Program-made: the position numbers and the translations under genes
The notes under the pieces: generated by a model
What the model was told of the DNA's origin: nothing
Databases searched by the model: none
What the model saw: only the letters and a program-made list of their open reading frames with translations
From: Heyndrickxia acidicola
Lineage (GTDB): Bacteria > Bacillota > Bacilli > Bacillales > Bacillaceae_C
Assembly (NCBI RefSeq): GCF_001636425.1
Contig: NZ_KV440953.1
Coordinates: 186,001 to 250,000 of the forward strand
Direction of reading: 5' to 3'
Length of the DNA stretch: 64,000 nt
In this document: positions 47,179 to 57,299 of the stretch, one piece after another
Layout: each line of letters starts with the position of its first letter
How positions within the stretch are numbered: position 1 is the first letter of the stretch

Positions 47179-48130
47179 TCTTGTGAAAAACGAATGGATC
47201 AAAATTTTTAAACGTCCCGGCACCTATGTCATGATTACGTTGATTATACTCGGGGTAATCGGTACAGGAATCCTTACAAAAATGTATGCTTCCAGCCATA
47301 CACAGTCAGATGCCTGGAAACAGGATGCTATTGAGCAAGTAAAAAATGATCAAGATCTTATTACTGCAAGTCAAAAAAATCCTTCTTCCGTACCCAAGGA
47401 TGAATTGCAGAATGCAAAAAAGGATTTGGAGCTCAATCAATATCGTTTGGATCATAATATGTCCCCGGATGAGAATTCGGTCTGGACCTTCATCAATGCT
47501 AACATTACGCTCATTTCCTTTACAGGCCTATTTACCATCATAGTTGCTGCGGGTATTGTAGCGAGCGAATTTAATTGGGGGACCATTAAGTTATTGCTGA
47601 TACGCCCGGTTTCAAGGTTTCGTATCCTTTTATCAAAATACATAACCGTTATACTATTCGGGCTTCTGCTGTTAGCTGTTTTATTTGTTTTTTCGGGAAT
47701 TATAGGAGCCATTCTTTTTGGAGGAGGGACTGCAAGCAATACTCACCTCGCATATGTCAATGGACATGTAGAAGAACAGAATATTATTCTTTTTCTTATA
47801 AAAACATATTTATTAAAATCAATCGATATTGTTATGCTTGCTACGATGGCGTTTATGATTTCTGCAGTATTCAGGAACAGCTCCCTTGCAATCGGAATTT
47901 CCATTTTTCTTTTGTTTATGGGAACGACAGTCACTGTAGCCATCGCACAAAAATACGATTGGGCCAAATACATCCTATTTGCCAATACAGACTTAACACA
48001 GTATTTTGATGGCAATCCAATTATATCCGGAATGACCATGGGCTTTTCCATTGTCATGCTTATCATTTATTTTGTAGTGTTCCATCTTCTTGCATTCGGG
48101 ATTTTCACGAAGAGGGATGTAGCCGCGTAA
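47171..48130 (+). CDS. ABC-2 type permease
   Basis: This 319-residue membrane protein has an N-terminal cytoplasmic start (LVKNEWIKIFKRPGTYVM) leading into the first membrane segment (about 18-37). A large outer loop (about 38-105) and five more segments follow. This is the ABC-2 permease layout seen in bacitracin-type and NatB-like exporters. The GTG start lies inside the end of the ATPase gene, with AGGGGGGAG upstream, so the two form an exporter. A clear terminator follows. Confidence 0.85.
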   Translation: MLNLVKNEWIKIFKRPGTYVMITLIILGVIGTGILTKMYASSHTQSDAWKQDAIEQVKNDQDLITASQKNPSSVPKDELQNAKKDLELNQYRLDHNMSPDENSVWTFINANITLISFTGLFTIIVAAGIVASEFNWGTIKLLLIRPVSRFRILLSKYITVILFGLLLLAVLFVFSGIIGAILFGGGTASNTHLAYVNGHVEEQNIILFLIKTYLLKSIDIVMLATMAFMISAVFRNSSLAIGISIFLLFMGTTVTVAIAQKYDWAKYILFANTDLTQYFDGNPIISGMTMGFSIVMLIIYFVVFHLLAFGIFTKRDVAA

Positions 48131-48146
48131 CCGAATATGAACAAAT

Positions 48147-48178
48147 AACAGCCGCTGAAGGAGATCAGCGGCTGTTTT
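48147..48178 (+). terminator. Terminator after the ABC permease gene
   Basis: The perfect 11-bp stem AACAGCCGCTG / CAGCGGCTGTT is followed by T residues. Confidence 0.92.
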
Positions 48179-48186
48179 CACATAGA

Positions 48187-48255
48187 GTGTTGCTACTCGA
48201 ACATAGGATAAATCCGTATGTTTATCTGTACTAGTGGCATCTTTTCGTAATCAAT
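48187..48255 (-). repeat. Truncated MITE-like repeat R1 (copy F)
   Basis: GTGTTGCT, CCGTATGTTTATCTGTACTAG and GGCATCTTTTCGTAAT match the left two-thirds of reversed R1. The GAGCC end is missing or unrecognisable. Confidence 0.6.
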
Positions 48256-48311
48256 AAGTTATAATCCCCTTATCCTGTAATATTTCTTTTTTAAAAGCTT
48301 AGGAAAAAAGC

Positions 48312-49589
48312 TTATCGATTCTTATTTTTAAGCAGTTTGTCATAAACAATCGCAAGAGCCTGTTCAAACTTTCCGGTTTTCTTCGGTTCATAATAGGCTT
48401 TTCCTTTTAACGTCTCTGGTAAATAGGACTGTGCAACCCAGCCGTTTTCATAATCATGAGGATATTTGTATTCGATTCCTCTCCCCAGCTGTTTAGCCCC
48501 TTTATAATGTGCATCTTTTAGATGCAGGGGAACTTCACCGCTTTTGCCTGCTCTGATATCCGCAAGCGCCTTGTCTATGGCCACAATGGCAGAGTTCGAT
48601 TTTGGTGATAAGCAGAGCTCGATAACTGCATTGGCAAGCGGAATCCTCGCTTCTGGAAAACCAAGCTTTTCTGCTGTTTCAATGGCAGCAAGGGTACGTG
48701 GACCTGCCTGGGGACTGGCAAGGCCGATATCCTCGTACGCAATAACCAAAAGCCTTCTGGCTATTGTAGGCAGATCCCCAGCTTCAGCAAGCCTCCCAAG
48801 ATAATGAAGGGCGGCATTTACATCGCTTCCCCGAATCGATTTTTGAAACGCGCTCATGACGTCATAGTGGCCATCGCCATCCTTATCATGAGAAAAGCTT
48901 TTCTTCTGCAGACATTCTTCTGCTATTTCAACCGAAATATAAATGGAGCCATTATCATTTGGTTCCGTCGAAAGAACGGCCAATTCAAGGGCATTCAAAG
49001 CACTTCTCACATCTCCTCCGCTTGCCTGTGCAAAATGCTCCAAAGCACCTGGTTCCAGCTCTACAGAATATTTTCCAAGGCCTCTTTCTTCATCCTTCAG
49101 CGCTCTGACCAGTGCTTTTTCCATATCCTCGGTAGATAAAGGGTATAACTCGAATATTTGGCAGCGGCTGCGGATAGCCGGATTGATTGCATGGTACGGA
49201 TTGCTGGTGGTTGCCCCAATTAGGATAATCATGCCATTCTCTAAATAAGGCAGCAGAAAATCCTGTTTTCCCTTATCCAGCCGATGAACTTCATCCAACA
49301 GTAAAATGACTTTTCCTGACATTTTTGCTTCAGCTGCTACTATTTCCATGTCTTTCTTATTATTGGTCACCGCGTTCAATTTCCGAAAAGCATATTGCGT
49401 GCTTCCTGCAATCGCGCTTGCTATGGAGGTTTTTCCAATTCCAGGGGGTCCATATAATATCATAGAAGAGAGCTGTTTTGCCTTTACCATGCGGTGAATA
49501 ATCTTTCCTTCTCCCACCAGGTGCTCCTGCCCGACAACTTCCTCAATGGATTTTGGACGCATACGGTATGCCAATGGCTGTACACTCAT
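48312..49589 (-). CDS. rarA: Replication-associated recombination protein RarA (MgsA/YrvN)
   Basis: RarA is an AAA+ clamp-loader-like ATPase acting at stalled forks. The 425-residue protein has Walker A GPPGIGKTS, Walker B LLLDEVHR, the sensor 1 stretch GATTSNPY and the C-terminal tetramerisation domain (about 250-425) with RRLLVIAYEDIGLASP. ATG 49589 has TTGGAGAG upstream; an upstream in-frame ATG adds 22 residues not expected in the family. Confidence 0.95.
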   Translation of the reverse strand: MSVQPLAYRMRPKSIEEVVGQEHLVGEGKIIHRMVKAKQLSSMILYGPPGIGKTSIASAIAGSTQYAFRKLNAVTNNKKDMEIVAAEAKMSGKVILLLDEVHRLDKGKQDFLLPYLENGMIILIGATTSNPYHAINPAIRSRCQIFELYPLSTEDMEKALVRALKDEERGLGKYSVELEPGALEHFAQASGGDVRSALNALELAVLSTEPNDNGSIYISVEIAEECLQKKSFSHDKDGDGHYDVMSAFQKSIRGSDVNAALHYLGRLAEAGDLPTIARRLLVIAYEDIGLASPQAGPRTLAAIETAEKLGFPEARIPLANAVIELCLSPKSNSAIVAIDKALADIRAGKSGEVPLHLKDAHYKGAKQLGRGIEYKYPHDYENGWVAQSYLPETLKGKAYYEPKKTGKFEQALAIVYDKLLKNKNR

Positions 49590-49807
49590 TTTGTTCTCTC
49601 CAAACTGTAACATTAATCGTATATTCATCATATCAAATTGGGAGCCGTTATGCATTTAACTCGTGTTCTATGCTATAATGTCAAAAGTTAAATCCATGCA
49701 AATGGAAATGAACGAATGGTTTTTTCCGTGATTTAAAAATTCATATAGATGGCTTATATTAATTGAATTCCTCAAACGAGGGGGTACATTACAATTATTA
49801 TTTTTAA

Positions 49808-49939
49808 GGCTGTTTTCGCAAAAATTGTTGCTTATTGTACATTGGATAAATCAGTATGCTATCAGTCTTCGTGGCATTTTTTCGTAAACGAACCTTTTGT
49901 TTCACTCACTTTTTTAGCGCAAAGTTTACAAAAAGAGTA
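49808..49939 (-). repeat. MITE-like repeat R1, copy G
   Basis: This reverse-orientation copy runs from GGCTGTTTTCGCAAAAATTG through CAGTATGCTATCAGTCTTCG to GTTTACAAAAAGAGTA. It is shortened in the middle. The flanking 8-mers ATTTTTAA and TTTATCAA match at only five positions. The rest of the 474-bp gap between divergent rarA and the next gene shows no further feature. Confidence 0.7.
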
Positions 49940-50063
49940 TTTATCAAACATTTTAACGATAGAATCATGAAGAGGCACATAAATGAAAATATCTATATGA
50001 TGAGCTTTTCCTTTCGGGATAGGGACATTGATGAATGATAAAAGGAAAAACGGGGCGGGATAA

Positions 50064-50732
50064 ATGAAAAACAAGGGCAATTTACGGATACGCTTTTCTG
50101 TTTTTGGAATTGGCCTGCTGGTGATGGCATTTGGTCTTGACTTGTTTATAACCTCTGATTTAGGTGCAAGTCCATGGGATGTGCTCCACGTTGGTCTTTT
50201 TCACCATTTCGGTTTAAGTATTGGCTCCTGGTCGATTATTGCAGGCTTTTTTATTTTGGTGTTATCTGCTACGCTAATGAAGGAATGGCCAAAACTGGGC
50301 GCGTTTTTAAATATGCTTCTTGTTGGAATATTTATGGATCTCTTGTTTAGATTACCTTTCATGGCGACACCTCCTTCATTTGAGGGAAAGCTTGCTATGT
50401 TTGGTTCCGGTTTGATCATTAATGGAATTGGAATGGGGATTTATATTTCAGCACAGCTGGGTGCAGGGCCGAGAGACAGTTTTATGCTGGCCGTTCATTT
50501 AAAGACTGGCTGGAAAATTTCCCATGTCCGCCGCGGTATGGAAATCATTGTGCTGATGATTGGATGGCTCATGGGCGGACCTGTCTCATATGGAACCATC
50601 ATTGTTTCTCTTGTAACAGGGACTATTATTGGATATACGCTGCCGGCATCCCAAAAGGCTACAGATGCGTGCATTGCCATGGCTGAAAAACGAAAAGAAA
50701 AGAAAGTTATCAATCGGGGTGAAATGTTGTGA
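50064..50732 (+). CDS. YczE-family integral membrane protein
   Basis: This 222-residue protein has five or six membrane segments and the family signatures FITSDLGASPWDVLH (about 28-42) and SAQLGAGPRDS (about 130-140), which look like an internal duplication. YczE proteins are of unknown mechanism; one member is needed for surfactin production in Bacillus subtilis. The ATG follows GGGGCGGG. Its last codons overlap the cymR start (GTGA), implying coupling. Confidence 0.82.
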   Translation: MKNKGNLRIRFSVFGIGLLVMAFGLDLFITSDLGASPWDVLHVGLFHHFGLSIGSWSIIAGFFILVLSATLMKEWPKLGAFLNMLLVGIFMDLLFRLPFMATPPSFEGKLAMFGSGLIINGIGMGIYISAQLGAGPRDSFMLAVHLKTGWKISHVRRGMEIIVLMIGWLMGGPVSYGTIIVSLVTGTIIGYTLPASQKATDACIAMAEKRKEKKVINRGEML

Positions 50733-51148
50733 AAATATCTACAAAAGGCCGTTATGGGCTTACAATTATGATTGAATTAGGAAAGAGATATGGTGAAGGG
50801 CCTACTTCTTTAAAAACAATTGCACAGATTCACGATCTATCTGAGCATTATTTAGAGCAGCTTATTGCTCCATTGCGGAATGCAGGATTGGTAAGGAGTA
50901 TACGGGGTGCATATGGCGGTTATATTCTTGCGGATGAGCCCGCAAATATTACAGCGGGTGATGTGATAAGAGTACTGGAAGGGCCGATTAGTCCTGTTGA
51001 AGGAATTGAGGATGAGGAGCCTGTAAAAAGGTCATTGTGGATGCGGATACGGGATGCTGTAAAAGACGTTTTGGACAGCACGACACTAGAAGATCTGGCT
51101 AACTACCAGGATGATGGTGAAACAGAAGGCTATATGTTTTACATTTAA
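50729..51148 (+). CDS. cymR: Cysteine metabolism repressor CymR (Rrf2 family)
   Basis: CymR, together with cysteine synthase CysK, represses cystine uptake and cysteine synthesis genes. The 139-residue protein has the Rrf2 winged helix (STKGRYGLTIMIELG through SIRGAYGGYILA) and the C-terminal segment TLEDLANY. It contains no cysteine at all, so it cannot hold an iron-sulfur cluster as IscR does. GTG 50729 overlaps the previous stop. It is followed by the cysteine desulfurase gene, consistent with sulfur metabolism. Confidence 0.93.
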   Translation: MKISTKGRYGLTIMIELGKRYGEGPTSLKTIAQIHDLSEHYLEQLIAPLRNAGLVRSIRGAYGGYILADEPANITAGDVIRVLEGPISPVEGIEDEEPVKRSLWMRIRDAVKDVLDSTTLEDLANYQDDGETEGYMFYI

Positions 51149-51210
51149 CCTGCATAGGAGTAAGATAGGATAATTACATTTAAGATATTTAGAAATAGAG
51201 GTGATTCCGA

Positions 51211-52365
51211 TTGGAACGAATTTACCTTGATCATGCGGCAACATCGCCTGTTCATCCAAAAGTGATCGATTCAATCGTTTCTGTATTAAATGAGTCATTT
51301 GGCAATCCATCAAGCATTCATTCATATGGGAGAGATGCAAGGCGTTTGTTGGACGAGTCCAGAATGACCATATCATCAAGCATAGGAGCAAGTTTCAATG
51401 AAATTGTGTTTACCAGCGGGGGAACAGAAGCTGACAATTATGCCATCATGGGGGTGGCGGAAGCGACGGAGTCCCGAGGAAAGCATATCATTACAACTGC
51501 CATTGAGCATCATGCAGTTCTTCATACCTGTGAGTATCTTGAAAAACAGGGTTATGAGGTAACCTATCTTGATGTGGATGATAAAGGTTTTGTGTCTGTT
51601 GAAGATGTGAAGAACGCCTTAAGAGAAGATACAGTTCTGGTAACCGTCATGTATGGCAATAATGAAGTAGGCAGTATACAGCCAATAAAAGAAATAGGAG
51701 AGCTTTTAAAAAGTCACCAGGCTTATTTCCATACTGATGCAGTCCAGGCTTATGGAATTGAAAAGCTGGATGTGAACGATTTAGGTGTGGATCTTCTATC
51801 TGTCTCTGCCCACAAAATTAATGGGCCGAAAGGAATTGGATTTTTGTACTTTAAGACTGGAACAAAAGTAGCTCCGAGGATTTTTGGCGGTGAACAGGAA
51901 TTGAAGCGGAGGGCAGGCACAGAGAATATTGCATCCATAGCCGGTTTCGCTGAAGCTGTGAAAATTGCCCAAGAAACGATGGGCGAAAAACAGCAGATTT
52001 TCCGAAATTTTAAAGCCAGGATGCTAGAAATTTTTGAACAGAACGATATTGAGTTCCTCCTTAATGGTGATATCGGCAAGTCCTTGCCTCATGTCTTAAA
52101 TGTAAGCTTTCCTGGTACAGATGTTGAATCTTTGCTAGTCAATTTTGATTTGGCCGGAATAGCAGTATCGAGCGGTTCTGCTTGTACGGCAGGCTCGATT
52201 GAACCATCACATGTCCTTGTGGCCATGTTTGGAAAGCAATCTGATCGTTTAAGGAATTCTATCCGTTTTAGTTTCGGATTAAATAATACATTGAATCAAA
52301 TTGAAACAGCTGCCAATCAAGTGGCAAATATTGTTCAGCGTTTTCAAAGCAAGAATCGAAAGTAG
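51211..52365 (+). CDS. iscS: Cysteine desulfurase (IscS-like, YrvO)
   Basis: This PLP enzyme supplies sulfur; in Bacilli this copy works with MnmA for tRNA 2-thiouridine. The 384-residue protein has YLDHAATSPVHP at the start, the PLP-binding lysine in SVSAHKINGPKG and the active cysteine in SSGSACTAG. The start is TTG behind AGAGGTGAT. mnmA begins 9 bases after its stop. It differs from the nad-linked NifS at 11427-12569. Confidence 0.94.
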   Translation: MERIYLDHAATSPVHPKVIDSIVSVLNESFGNPSSIHSYGRDARRLLDESRMTISSSIGASFNEIVFTSGGTEADNYAIMGVAEATESRGKHIITTAIEHHAVLHTCEYLEKQGYEVTYLDVDDKGFVSVEDVKNALREDTVLVTVMYGNNEVGSIQPIKEIGELLKSHQAYFHTDAVQAYGIEKLDVNDLGVDLLSVSAHKINGPKGIGFLYFKTGTKVAPRIFGGEQELKRRAGTENIASIAGFAEAVKIAQETMGEKQQIFRNFKARMLEIFEQNDIEFLLNGDIGKSLPHVLNVSFPGTDVESLLVNFDLAGIAVSSGSACTAGSIEPSHVLVAMFGKQSDRLRNSIRFSFGLNNTLNQIETAANQVANIVQRFQSKNRK

Positions 52366-52374
52366 GGAAGATAA

Positions 52375-53490
<1,116 letters not shown>

Positions 53491-53505
53491 AACAAAGTAG
53501 GTCAA

Positions 53506-53546
53506 AAAAAGCCGATCACCGCAGATTGCGGGAGTCGGCTTTTTTA
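53506..53546 (+). terminator. Terminator after mnmA
   Basis: AAAGCCGA pairs with TCGGCTTT, with an inner CCGCA / GCGG stem, then six T residues. Confidence 0.9.
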
Positions 53547-53607
53547 TGCAGTTAAGTATAAAAGCTTTTATTGAAAACAGGATGCAACCAATGTAGTCTC
53601 TGTTGTG

Positions 53608-53666
53608 TTTTAACCCATTAAAGCAATAAAGGGGCCTGACCCTTTTAGCGCTTTAATGGGCTAAAA
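53608..53666. repeat. Palindrome with GGGG-CCC core (R6, copy 2)
   Basis: TTTTAACCCATTAAAGC pairs with GCTTTAATGGGCTAAAA (one mismatch). Within it AAAGGGGCCTGACCCTTTT keeps the core of the palindrome at 45976-46018. Both contain AAAGC...GCTTT arms around the GGGG-nnn-CCC centre. Confidence 0.75.
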
Positions 53667-53696
53667 TAATTAAGTGAATCGGTTCTTTTTACCTGT

Positions 53697-53750
53697 TTAA
53701 CCCGATTAGTCATCGTTTTAACCCGTTTATACTCTTGTTTTACCCGAAAA
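53697..53750 (+). repeat. Three degenerate 21-bp tandem repeats
   Basis: TTTAACCCGATTAG, TTTTAACCCGTTTA and TTTTACCCGAAAA occur with their CCCG cores at 53701, 53722 and 53743, exactly 21 bp apart. AATCGG at 53677 is complementary to CCGATT of the first unit. Such helical phasing is compatible with a protein-binding array, but no partner is known. Confidence 0.5.
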
Positions 53751-53920
53751 CGTTCAGTTTTCTCCGGATTAAGGCAGTACAAGTTGTTGTTCTCCATTTC
53801 AAACCACTTCATTACATGTTTACAATATGAAATTCCTGCCTTTGTAGTATTAAAACGATTAAACTGTGTGAAAAAGCAGGCTGTGATTGAAATAATTTAT
53901 TGCAGAGCTGTATGCCGATA

Positions 53921-54046
53921 TTACATAACGCTTACTTCCAAAATACAATTCCCAAATAGCCCTCTTAAACCAGCCAATAAAGTAAGCTCAACTAATCCAA
54001 AGCAAAGAATTCCCGCTGCAAGACAGAGATCAGCAAACACCAGCAA
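53921..54046 (-). CDS. Possible small hydrophobic protein (41 residues), unrecognised
   Basis: A minus-strand frame starting TTG encodes a very hydrophobic peptide (LLVFADLCLAAGILCFGLVE, then a short GLRGLFGN turn). AAAGG lies only about 4 bases before the TTG, which is close. It may be a remnant of a larger membrane protein gene. It resembles nothing I can name and could be chance in this 611-bp gap. Confidence 0.2.
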   Translation of the reverse strand: MLVFADLCLAAGILCFGLVELTLLAGLRGLFGNCILEVSVM

Positions 54047-54072
54047 GAATCCTTTAGCCCTTTAACCGGTTA

Positions 54073-54081
54073 TGGTATAAT
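54073..54081 (+). promoter_or_regulatory. Extended -10 promoter element upstream of yrrB
   Basis: TGGTATAAT combines a consensus -10 with the TGn extension. No good -35 is visible. A CCGAA / TTCGG pairing lies in the leader between here and the start codon. Confidence 0.6.
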
Positions 54082-54157
54082 TTCCTTATATTTTGGGCTT
54101 ACGGCAAAGTAAGACCGAATACTGCTGATAAGACCTTATAGTTCGGAGTGTGTAAAT

Positions 54158-54826
54158 ATGGATCATAATCAAAAAGGAATTGAACTGTTACAACAAGGTA
54201 AATATGAAGAAGCTTTGGAATGTTTTACAAAAGCAATTGAAGAAAAACCAAATGATGCCGTTGCATATATAAACTTTGGAAATGTCTTGACTGCTGTTGG
54301 CGAGACAGAAAAGGCTATCAAATTTTTTGAGAAAGCCATTCAGCTGAATGAAGAGCAGCCGGCGGCTTATTATTCGCTGGGCAGTTTGTTCTATGAGCAG
54401 GCGCATTATGAAGAAGCTGCAGCCATGTTTGAAAAAGCTTTAAAAAACGGGCTTCAGGATCAGGATGTTTATTTTATGCTGGGTATGTGCTTTGTTCAGC
54501 TTGGCAATGCTCTTCTTTCTATCCCTTATTTAATGAGAAGTGTAGAACTTGGACCAGAAGATACAGAAGCGCGATTTCAGTATGGATTGGCTCTGGCTAA
54601 ATCCGGGGAGTACAAGCAGGCAATTGCACAGCTGGAGATGGTAGTGAATCAGGATCCTGGCCATGCTGATGCTTATTATAATTTAGGGGTTGCCTATGGA
54701 AGCATGTATAATGATGCTGAAAAAGCCCTCGTTTTTTTTGAAAAAGCCATTGATGCCCAGCCGGATCATCAATTAGCCCACTATGGTAAACAAATGATTC
54801 AAAAGCTGGAAAATGAAGAAAAGTAG
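54158..54826 (+). CDS. yrrB: TPR-repeat protein YrrB
   Basis: This 222-residue protein is made almost wholly of tetratricopeptide repeats (about six units, such as YEEALECFTKAIEEKPNDAV and EKAIKFFEKAIQLNEEQPAA). It should be a scaffold for protein contacts. It is cytoplasmic, with no signal or membrane segment. It lies between mnmA and recD2 as in Bacillus subtilis. Its partner is unknown. Confidence 0.9.
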   Translation: MDHNQKGIELLQQGKYEEALECFTKAIEEKPNDAVAYINFGNVLTAVGETEKAIKFFEKAIQLNEEQPAAYYSLGSLFYEQAHYEEAAAMFEKALKNGLQDQDVYFMLGMCFVQLGNALLSIPYLMRSVELGPEDTEARFQYGLALAKSGEYKQAIAQLEMVVNQDPGHADAYYNLGVAYGSMYNDAEKALVFFEKAIDAQPDHQLAHYGKQMIQKLENEEK

Positions 54827-54852
54827 TTTCCCGTTTTTAAGGGGGTATAGGC

Positions 54853-57261
54853 ATGGATCGCCAGAATTCAATGGATTTATTTGAGCAAGAAGAAAAATTT
54901 ATAAAGGGCAAGCATCTCGTTACGATTTTCCATAACGAACAAAATTTATATTCCGTTATCCGTGTCCGAATTCAGGAAACAAATGAAAATATTGAGGATA
55001 AAGAAGCCATCATCACGGGGTATTTTCCTAAAATCCATGAAGAAGAAACCTATATTTTTTATGGAGGTTTTCAGGATCATCCTAAATTTGGTATGCAATT
55101 CCAAGCGAAGCATTTTAAAAAAGAAATTCCACATACAAAGCAAGGGCTTGTAACCTATTTATCAAGCGATTTGTTTAATGGCATCGGAAAAAAAACGGCT
55201 GAAAAAATTGTAGAGACGCTGGGTGAAAACGCCATTGGAAAGATTTTGAGCGATCCATCGCTGCTCGATAAAGTTCCAAAGCTGCCTGCTGAAAAAGCCA
55301 AAGGAATTTATGAGGCACTTATTGAACATCAGGGCTTAGAAAGAGTGATGATTGGATTAAATGAACTTGGCTTTGGTCCGCAGATCTCTATGAGAATTTA
55401 TCAGGTTTATAAAGAACAAGCGCTGGAAACCATTCAAAAAAACCCCTTTCAATTAGTTGAAGATATTGAAGGCATTGGCTTTGGCCGTGCGGATGAACTG
55501 GGCCAGCAGCTTGGGATTATAGGCAATCATCCTGACCGGATTAAAGCAGCCTGCAAATACTCTCTGGAACTGCAATGCCTGCAAAATGGGCATGTTTATG
55601 TCGATGCAGATGATCTTTTGCCTGAAGTCAAACAACTTCTGGAAGAATATCAAGCGGTAGAAATTCCTTTTCAAGCTATTGCAGATGAGATCATAAAACT
55701 TGAAAAGGAAGACAAAATCGTGGTCGAGGAAAAAAGAGTGTATATGCCTTCTTTGTATTTCTCTGAAAAAGGCATTGTTACCAACATTCAAAGGGTCTTG
55801 TCACAGGATGAATACCGGGATCAATTTCCTGAATCAGAATTCTTGCTTGCTCTTGGCTCTTTAGAGGAAAGAATTGGTGTGCATTATGCTCCCTCTCAAA
55901 AGGAAGCTATTCAGAAGGCGTTAATGTCGCCGATGATGATACTGACAGGCGGGCCCGGAACGGGAAAAACGACTGTTATTAAAGGAATTGTAGAGATTTA
56001 CGCAGAGCTTCATGGTTGTTCACTGGATCCAAAATCCTATAAAAAGGAGGAGGTCTTTCCGATTTTGCTTGCTGCCCCAACTGGTCGCGCGGCAAAACGC
56101 ATGTCGGAATCCACTGGCCTGCCTGCAATGACGATTCATAGGCTATTGGGAATGACAGGACAAGACAATCAGGAACTGGATGATGAGAAAAAAATTGAGG
56201 GAAAGCTGTTGATTGTTGATGAGATGTCTATGGTTGATACATGGCTTGCTCATCAATTATTAAAAACCCTTCCTGACGAGATCCAGGTGATATTCGTGGG
56301 AGATGAAGATCAGCTTCCTTCCGTCGGTCCGGGACAGGTGTTAAAGGATCTGCTTAAATCAAATGTTATTCCTAAAGTCCAGCTGACCGACATTTACCGC
56401 CAGGCGGAGGGCTCTTCTATTATCGGCCTTGCTCATAACATTAAAGATGGAAAGGTTCCTGATGATATAGCTAAGCAGCAAGAAGATCGCTCATTTATCC
56501 GCTGTTCTTCCGCTCAAATAGCAGAAGTAGTGGAAAAAGTGGTTACCAGTGCTAAACGAAAAGGGTACACGGCGAAGGATATACAGGTACTTGCACCTAT
56601 GTACCGCGGGCCGGCTGGAATCGATAAGCTGAATTTGATGCTTCAGGAAATTTTTAATCCCAATACAGGTTCAAAAAAAGAACTTACATTTGGCGATGTG
56701 AAATACAGGATAGGCGATAAAGTTCTCCAACTTGTAAACCAGCCTGAACAGCATGTTTTTAACGGGGATATTGGTGAAGTTATTTCTATCTTCTATGCCA
56801 AGGAAAATACGGAAAAACAGGATCTCATCATCGTATCCTTTGAAGGCATTGAAGTGACGTATACTCGTCAGGATTTCAATCAAATTACGCATGCTTTCTG
56901 CTGCTCCATACACAAATCCCAGGGAAGTGAATTTCCAATCGTCATCTTACCTGTTGTGAAAAGTTATTATCGCATGCTTCGCCGCAATCTGCTGTATACA
57001 GCCATAACAAGAAGCAAGGAATTTCTTATTCTCTGCGGTGAAGAATCAGCGTTCCGAATGGGTGTAGAACGCGAGGATGACCAAAAAAGAAAAACGACTC
57101 TCTATGACAAACTGGTTGAAAGTAAAACAGTAGCAAATCATCCGATAAATGAAGAGGATACGGAAACTCAGGACTTCGCCTATATGACAGCAGATAGTCT
57201 GATGAAGGTTGACCCCATGATCGGAATGGAAAACGTTACACCTTATGATTTTCTTGAATAG
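54853..57261 (+). CDS. recD2: ATP-dependent DNA helicase RecD2
   Basis: This 802-residue SF1 helicase of the RecBC-independent RecD2 type has an N-terminal region with helix-hairpin-helix motifs (FNGIGKKTAEKIV, IEGIGFGRADEL). Walker A is GGPGTGKTT, followed by DEMSMVDTWL, GDEDQLPSVGPGQ and the C-terminal AFCCSIHKSQGSEF and TAITRSKE motifs. It acts in replication-fork maintenance and mismatch-linked repair. The ATG is preceded by AAGGGGG. Confidence 0.95.
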   Translation: MDRQNSMDLFEQEEKFIKGKHLVTIFHNEQNLYSVIRVRIQETNENIEDKEAIITGYFPKIHEEETYIFYGGFQDHPKFGMQFQAKHFKKEIPHTKQGLVTYLSSDLFNGIGKKTAEKIVETLGENAIGKILSDPSLLDKVPKLPAEKAKGIYEALIEHQGLERVMIGLNELGFGPQISMRIYQVYKEQALETIQKNPFQLVEDIEGIGFGRADELGQQLGIIGNHPDRIKAACKYSLELQCLQNGHVYVDADDLLPEVKQLLEEYQAVEIPFQAIADEIIKLEKEDKIVVEEKRVYMPSLYFSEKGIVTNIQRVLSQDEYRDQFPESEFLLALGSLEERIGVHYAPSQKEAIQKALMSPMMILTGGPGTGKTTVIKGIVEIYAELHGCSLDPKSYKKEEVFPILLAAPTGRAAKRMSESTGLPAMTIHRLLGMTGQDNQELDDEKKIEGKLLIVDEMSMVDTWLAHQLLKTLPDEIQVIFVGDEDQLPSVGPGQVLKDLLKSNVIPKVQLTDIYRQAEGSSIIGLAHNIKDGKVPDDIAKQQEDRSFIRCSSAQIAEVVEKVVTSAKRKGYTAKDIQVLAPMYRGPAGIDKLNLMLQEIFNPNTGSKKELTFGDVKYRIGDKVLQLVNQPEQHVFNGDIGEVISIFYAKENTEKQDLIIVSFEGIEVTYTRQDFNQITHAFCCSIHKSQGSEFPIVILPVVKSYYRMLRRNLLYTAITRSKEFLILCGEESAFRMGVEREDDQKRKTTLYDKLVESKTVANHPINEEDTETQDFAYMTADSLMKVDPMIGMENVTPYDFLE

Positions 57262-57299
57262 GAAGAGACTATAAATGTTCAGTAAAGGTGGGGTGGCTT

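Noticed and set aside
53784-54065. 93-codon plus-strand frame between mnmA and yrrB
   Set aside because: Its composition is irregular, it has no binding site, and its 3' half is antisense to the hydrophobic minus-strand frame; neither is well supported.
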